Source of the DNA: an uncultured Clostridium sp.
GTDB taxonomy: Bacteria > Bacillota > Clostridia > Lachnospirales > Lachnospiraceae
Direction: 5' to 3'
Assembly (NCBI RefSeq): GCF_900547735.1
Contig: NZ_URHZ01000076.1
Coordinates: 1 to 25,473 of the forward strand
Length of the DNA stretch: 25,473 nt
The position numbers were made by a program, and so were the translations under genes. Shown here in pieces: positions 22,081-25,473 of this stretch (within the stretch, counting starts at the first letter, position 1; each line of letters opens with the position of its first letter). The notes under the pieces were generated by a model. That model saw only the letters and a program-made list of their open reading frames with translations. It made no database searches and was not told where the DNA came from.

Positions 22081-23418
22081 ATGATAAACACCCGTGATAT
22101 TTCCCGGTATAAACCGTTCTCATTCCCGCCTCCATCCATGATTCCGGCCGCTATTCTGCTGGCTGCCGGAATCATGTTGACGGCCTGCGGCAGAGGTTCT
22201 TCTTCCGGTCCCGCCCCCTCCTCCATGGAGATCAGCGAAGTGACGCTCACAAGTGAAGAACAGGAACTCGTCTCCCTGCTGGACACACATTCCAACAGTT
22301 GGATCTATGAATACAAAACAGGCAGTGAAATGAAGGAGCTGCTCTTTCACATCGAAGAATTCAAAGACGGAACTCTTACCAGCATAGCCGGTGCAGGCGG
22401 CCCGGCCCTGCAGGAGGGCAAATTTTCTATTCTCATGGATCCGGATGAGATTACCGTCTCCTGGGACGGAGGCAGGTACTCCTGTCTGGTAGATACCACC
22501 TCCGGCTACAAATCGAGTGTCACAAGCCACCTTGGAGCTCTTTCTTCTTTTGAGTATAATGAGCCGGTATCTATCGCCATGGTGGCAAGCACCCAGTCCG
22601 ACTCCATTGCAAGCGCCGGAGTCACGGATTACTACAATCTGCCCGAGCTGCAGGAACGCGGATATGACCGTGTCCTGTTTATCACCGTATCCTTTACCGA
22701 TACGGATAGCAACGGTACAGATTCTGCCGGAATAAAAGACGGGCGGACAGACAGCGCCGATACAAAAGACGAATTCAGCAGCCGTCTTCTCATGGCCGGC
22801 GGAAAACTTTATTACGGAACTTCCGAGATCGGTCCCATGGGCGATGCAGGCAGTGTGGACGGCCATATCACAGCCTCCCTGAAACCGGAAGAAACTCCCG
22901 ATACCGAAGGGCAGTCTAATTTTGACTGTATCGGGAATCCATATACACTGGATTTTGGCGACGGCATGATCATGGTCTTATCAGACGATAAAGAGTGGCA
23001 CATCTTCCGTGCAGAGGAGACACACGGGGTTTCGGGTACCTTCTGTGCCTTTATAAAACGGCTGGACGGAGACAGGCTTTATGTGGATATAGCGGAATGG
23101 ATAACGCCGGAAGATATGGAGAGGGTACGGGAACTAAGTCTGTCGGAACAGGATATGCCGGACGGATACTATATTTACAATCCAAGCCGGTCGCAGACCA
23201 TTCTGACCCTGACCGGCAAGACCCTATACCGTTTCATCGACTGGGGTCGTGACTTTGTTTCTTCCGACGACATGAAAGAACTTTTAATCGAGACTACGGA
23301 CAAAGAAAAATTCGTCCGTTATCTGGGCACATATGAAGATTCCACACCTGGTATGCCCTTTTTCATTGATGTGGAAAATGGAATTGTAAGCATGATAGAA
23401 GAAAAACCTATCGCATAA
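22081..23418 (+). CDS. Lipoprotein of unknown function
   Basis: This is a 445-residue protein. The start is the ATG at 22081, where AAAGGAG lies 5 bases upstream; the longer frame from 22000 lacks such a site. A signal with lipobox MLTAC gives Cys36, so it should be anchored outside the cell membrane. The mature part looks mostly beta-stranded and acidic. One unit runs from about 55 to 270 and includes KLYYGTSEIGPMGDAGSVDG. A second, about 290-445, includes LYVDIAEWITPEDMERVREL, DMPDGYYIYNPS and YRFIDWGRDFV. I cannot name the family, although the second unit feels familiar from other clostridial lipoproteins. Residues 208-232 are five degenerate pentads (TDSNG, TDSAG, IKDGR, TDSAD, TKDEF) in a likely surface loop. 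It has no operon partner. Confidence 0.85.
   Translation: MINTRDISRYKPFSFPPPSMIPAAILLAAGIMLTACGRGSSSGPAPSSMEISEVTLTSEEQELVSLLDTHSNSWIYEYKTGSEMKELLFHIEEFKDGTLTSIAGAGGPALQEGKFSILMDPDEITVSWDGGRYSCLVDTTSGYKSSVTSHLGALSSFEYNEPVSIAMVASTQSDSIASAGVTDYYNLPELQERGYDRVLFITVSFTDTDSNGTDSAGIKDGRTDSADTKDEFSSRLLMAGGKLYYGTSEIGPMGDAGSVDGHITASLKPEETPDTEGQSNFDCIGNPYTLDFGDGMIMVLSDDKEWHIFRAEETHGVSGTFCAFIKRLDGDRLYVDIAEWITPEDMERVRELSLSEQDMPDGYYIYNPSRSQTILTLTGKTLYRFIDWGRDFVSSDDMKELLIETTDKEKFVRYLGTYEDSTPGMPFFIDVENGIVSMIEEKPIA
22702..22776 (+). repeat. Degenerate 15-bp-period repeat in the lipoprotein gene
   Basis: Five consecutive in-frame 15-base units start at 22702, 22717, 22732, 22747 and 22762. Units 1, 2 and 4 share AC(A/G)GA(T/C)-Ser-Asn/Ala, giving TDSNG, TDSAG and TDSAD. 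Units 3 and 5 share the AAAGAC core, giving IKDGR and TKDEF. The pattern is older and more worn than the aminotransferase repeat but has the same period and similar Asp/Ser/Gly content. Confidence 0.65.
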
Positions 23419-23466
23419 AACAACGAAAAGCACGCTTCACGAGCTTTTCATTGCCACTCAATTATA

Positions 23467-23504
23467 ACAGGCGGCACACTGCCATAACGCAGTATGCTGC
23501 CTGT
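23467..23504 (+). terminator. Hairpin after the lipoprotein gene
   Basis: A 15-bp arm (23467-23481) and its near-complement (23490-23504) enclose an 8-base loop, with two imperfect pairs. It is preceded by a smaller AT-rich hairpin, GAAAAGC (23425-23431) with GCTTTTC (23443-23449). The T-rich stretch on the plus strand comes only about 12 bases later, so termination is plausible but not certain. It lies between the converging lipoprotein and leuA genes. Confidence 0.4.
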
Positions 23505-23610
23505 CTCAGTGACATCTCTTTTATTAATCTCTCTTTTTTAGCATGCGGCCGCCCGGCTGCTATTTCGCAAACCGCCGAATTGCCACTGTTTCCGGCAAAT
23601 GCCCTTTTAC

Positions 23611-25278
23611 CTAGTAAAACAGCCTGTTCACCGCACTGAAGATACCTCGGATGGAAGCTCTCGTAATGTTGGAGCTGATGCCGACACCGTATGTCGTCTC
23701 TCCTGTCTCCACGTTCATCAGATGGATATAGGAGGCCGCCTGGGCGCCGGAACCGGAGCGGAGTGCGTGCTCATCGTAATCCAGTACGCGTATCTGGATT
23801 CCCAGGGCATCCTCAAGTCCTCTCTGGATTGCATCGATAGGACCGTTTCCTACGCCGTCAACAATGCGTTCTTCGCCGTGATCCGTAAAGGTGAGATGGG
23901 CAACCGTAGCAAATCCGCCGCCCTCGTACTCCTTGTCCGTAATCTGGCATTTTCTGAAATGCATCGGTTCTTTGCGGTTCAGGTAATTGTTGCTGAACTC
24001 GTCCATAATCTGCTCCGGAGCCACCTCGCCCTGTTTCTCGGCAATGCCCTGGATGATATCGGCAAATTCCTTGTGCATTCCCTTTGGAAGGCGGAAACCG
24101 TAAAAGCTGTCCATGACAAAGGCAACGCCGCCCTTGCCGGATTGGCTGTTGATACGCACGACAGGCTCGTATTCGCGGCCGATATCGCTCGGATCAATAG
24201 GAAGATAAGGAACTTCCCAGATTCCGTCCGTTCTTCTTCCAAGTGCCTGCATTCCCTTGTTGATGGCATCCTGGTGGGAACCGGAAAATGCTGTAAATAC
24301 CAGCTTACCCGCATAGGGATGTCTCGGATCGACCGGCATCTTTGTGCAGCGCTCACAGATTTCCGTGATTTCTTTGATGTTTTCAATCTCCAGCTTTGGA
24401 TCGATTCCATGGGAGAACATATTGTATGCAATATTCAGGATGTCTACATTACCGGTTCTCTCGCCGTTTCCGAGAAGAGTTCCCTCGATTCGTTCCGCTC
24501 CGGCCAGAAGCGCCAGCTCTGAGGCCGCAATGCCGGTTCCCCTGTCGTTGTGCGGATGAACGCTCAGAATAATACTGTCGCGGTTTTTGAAATGCTTATT
24601 CATCCATTCAATCTGATCTGCGTAAACATTCGGTGTTGTCATCTCAACCGTGGCAGGCAGATTGATAATCATCTTGTGCTCCGGCGTCGGTCCCCATTCC
24701 TCCTGTACCGCCGTACAGATATCAAGGGCAAAATCCAGCTCCGTACCGGTAAAACTCTCCGGCGAATACTCCAGAATCACCTCACCGTCAAAGGCCTGCA
24801 TATATTTCTTGACCAGTCTTGTCCCTTCAATGGCAATCTCACGGATCTCGTCGCGGTCCTTATGAAATACCACTTCTCTTTGAAGAGTGGATGTAGAATT
24901 GTAAATATGTACAATCGCTTTTTTAATTCCACGGATCGATTCAAAGGTACGCCTGATCAGGTGCTCGCGGCACTGGGTCAGAACCTGTACCACCACGTCG
25001 TCCGGGATCAGCCTTCTCTCCACAAGCTGCCTTAAAAAGTCAAACTCTATCTGGGATGCCGCCGGAAATCCAATCTCAATCTCCTTAAATCCCATTCTGA
25101 CAAGAAGGTTGAACAGTTCAATCTTCTCTTCCACTACCATCGGTTCAATCAGGGCCTGATTTCCATCGCGCAGATCCACACTGCACCAAACGGGCGCCTT
25201 CTCGATTTCTTTATTGGGCCATTCCCTCTCAGGGAAATCAATTACCGGAACTCTTTTATATTTTTTATAATTTAACAT
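23611..25278 (-). CDS. leuA: 2-isopropylmalate synthase, long form
   Basis: This is a 555-residue enzyme that condenses acetyl-CoA with 2-ketoisovalerate in the first committed step of leucine synthesis. The TIM-barrel motifs are CSVDLRDGNQAL (32-43), the metal-binding His241 and His243 in SVHPHNDRG, and GNGERTGN near 270-277. A linker (about 370-420) leads to the C-terminal leucine-binding regulatory domain, about 430-555. That domain has VDGVGNGPIDAI and the closing NITRASIRGIFSAVNRLF. The length and N-terminus match the type 2 LeuA group, as in actinobacteria and many clostridia, rather than the roughly 500-residue form. GGGAGG lies 8 bases before the ATG at 25278, and a near-perfect promoter is just upstream. 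No other leu or ilv gene is visible in the window. Confidence 0.97.
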   Translation of the reverse strand: MLNYKKYKRVPVIDFPEREWPNKEIEKAPVWCSVDLRDGNQALIEPMVVEEKIELFNLLVRMGFKEIEIGFPAASQIEFDFLRQLVERRLIPDDVVVQVLTQCREHLIRRTFESIRGIKKAIVHIYNSTSTLQREVVFHKDRDEIREIAIEGTRLVKKYMQAFDGEVILEYSPESFTGTELDFALDICTAVQEEWGPTPEHKMIINLPATVEMTTPNVYADQIEWMNKHFKNRDSIILSVHPHNDRGTGIAASELALLAGAERIEGTLLGNGERTGNVDILNIAYNMFSHGIDPKLEIENIKEITEICERCTKMPVDPRHPYAGKLVFTAFSGSHQDAINKGMQALGRRTDGIWEVPYLPIDPSDIGREYEPVVRINSQSGKGGVAFVMDSFYGFRLPKGMHKEFADIIQGIAEKQGEVAPEQIMDEFSNNYLNRKEPMHFRKCQITDKEYEGGGFATVAHLTFTDHGEERIVDGVGNGPIDAIQRGLEDALGIQIRVLDYDEHALRSGSGAQAASYIHLMNVETGETTYGVGISSNITRASIRGIFSAVNRLFY

Positions 25279-25350
25279 GCTATCTTCCTCCCGAATTCAC
25301 AAAGGATTTTTCTCAGCTTTTCTCGCTCAGTCCAATACTGTAATGCCGCC

Positions 25351-25379
25351 ATTATACCATTTTGCCATCCGGATATCAA
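25351..25379 (-). promoter_or_regulatory. Near-consensus sigma-A promoter of leuA
   Basis: On the minus strand TTGATA (25379-25374) and TATAAT (25356-25351) are separated by exactly 17 bases. The start point would be near 25344, leaving a leader of about 65 bases. That is too short for a T-box or a leucine attenuator, so control may rest on enzyme feedback or a repressor. Confidence 0.85.
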
Positions 25380-25418
25380 GCGAAAACCCTGTTCCTGCCT
25401 ACGCTTGTTACAGTCCGC

Positions 25419-25473
25419 GTTACTGTTCACTCCGTGCCCAGTAACACGCTGCGCGATGCACAGAAACGGCAAA
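25419..25473. repeat. Intergenic repeat copy C, cut by the window edge
   Basis: The last 55 bases begin GTTACTGTTCAC and match the left end of copy A (11305 onward) with about three differences, through the GATGCACAGAAACGGCAAA stretch. The right end lies outside the window. It sits about 40 bases upstream of the leuA -35 box. Confidence 0.85.

Noticed and set aside
25272..25472. 66-codon minus-strand frame upstream of leuA
   Set aside because: It covers the leuA promoter and repeat copy C and overlaps the leuA start; no ribosome binding site was found.

Overview
This 25.5-kb window looks like the chromosome of an anaerobic Firmicute, most likely a Lachnospiraceae member of the Clostridium clostridioforme / Enterocloster / symbiosum type. 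That placement is an inference from mid-range GC, strong Shine-Dalgarno sites, consensus sigma-A promoters, a long-form LeuA, TRAP transporter genes and an AraC regulator with a membrane sensor. No rRNA, tRNA, phage, IS transposase or CRISPR array was seen.

Region 1 (1-10,650, all minus strand) is a cell-surface polysaccharide operon read from right to left. The order is glf (UDP-galactopyranose mutase), a LicD phosphotransferase, a Wzx-like flippase, a class V PLP aminotransferase, a LicC/PntC-like nucleotidyltransferase, a DUF2142 membrane protein, three family-2 glycosyltransferases and a DUF2304 protein. It continues past the left edge. Several junctions overlap by 4 or 14 bases, which suggests translational coupling. 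The logic is a galactofuranose- and probably rhamnose-containing glycan decorated with a CDP-activated amino-phospho substituent. The aminotransferase carries an unusual 15-bp tandem repeat in its middle.

Region 2 (10,650-12,200) holds a terminator, an unrecognised 108-residue protein (minus), a structured intergenic repeat with 12-bp terminal inverted repeats, and a divergently transcribed HD-domain hydrolase (plus).

Region 3 (12,200-20,460, minus) is a solute-uptake locus. A membrane-anchored AraC-type regulator has its own consensus promoter and is followed by a DctP-type lipoprotein. A 558-bp gap containing a second intergenic repeat separates these from a TctC-type binding protein, DctQ, DctM and a second DctP. 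One TRAP permease is therefore accompanied by three binding proteins of two different families.

Region 4 (20,460-25,473) contains a cytoplasmic beta-lactamase-fold serine hydrolase (minus), an unrecognised lipoprotein (plus) with 15-bp-period repeats in a loop, and leuA (minus) with a near-consensus promoter. A third copy of the intergenic repeat is cut by the right edge.

Two themes cross the regions. One is a dispersed repeat family ending in GTTACTGTTCAC. The other is recurring 15-bp-period duplications, both inside genes and between them.
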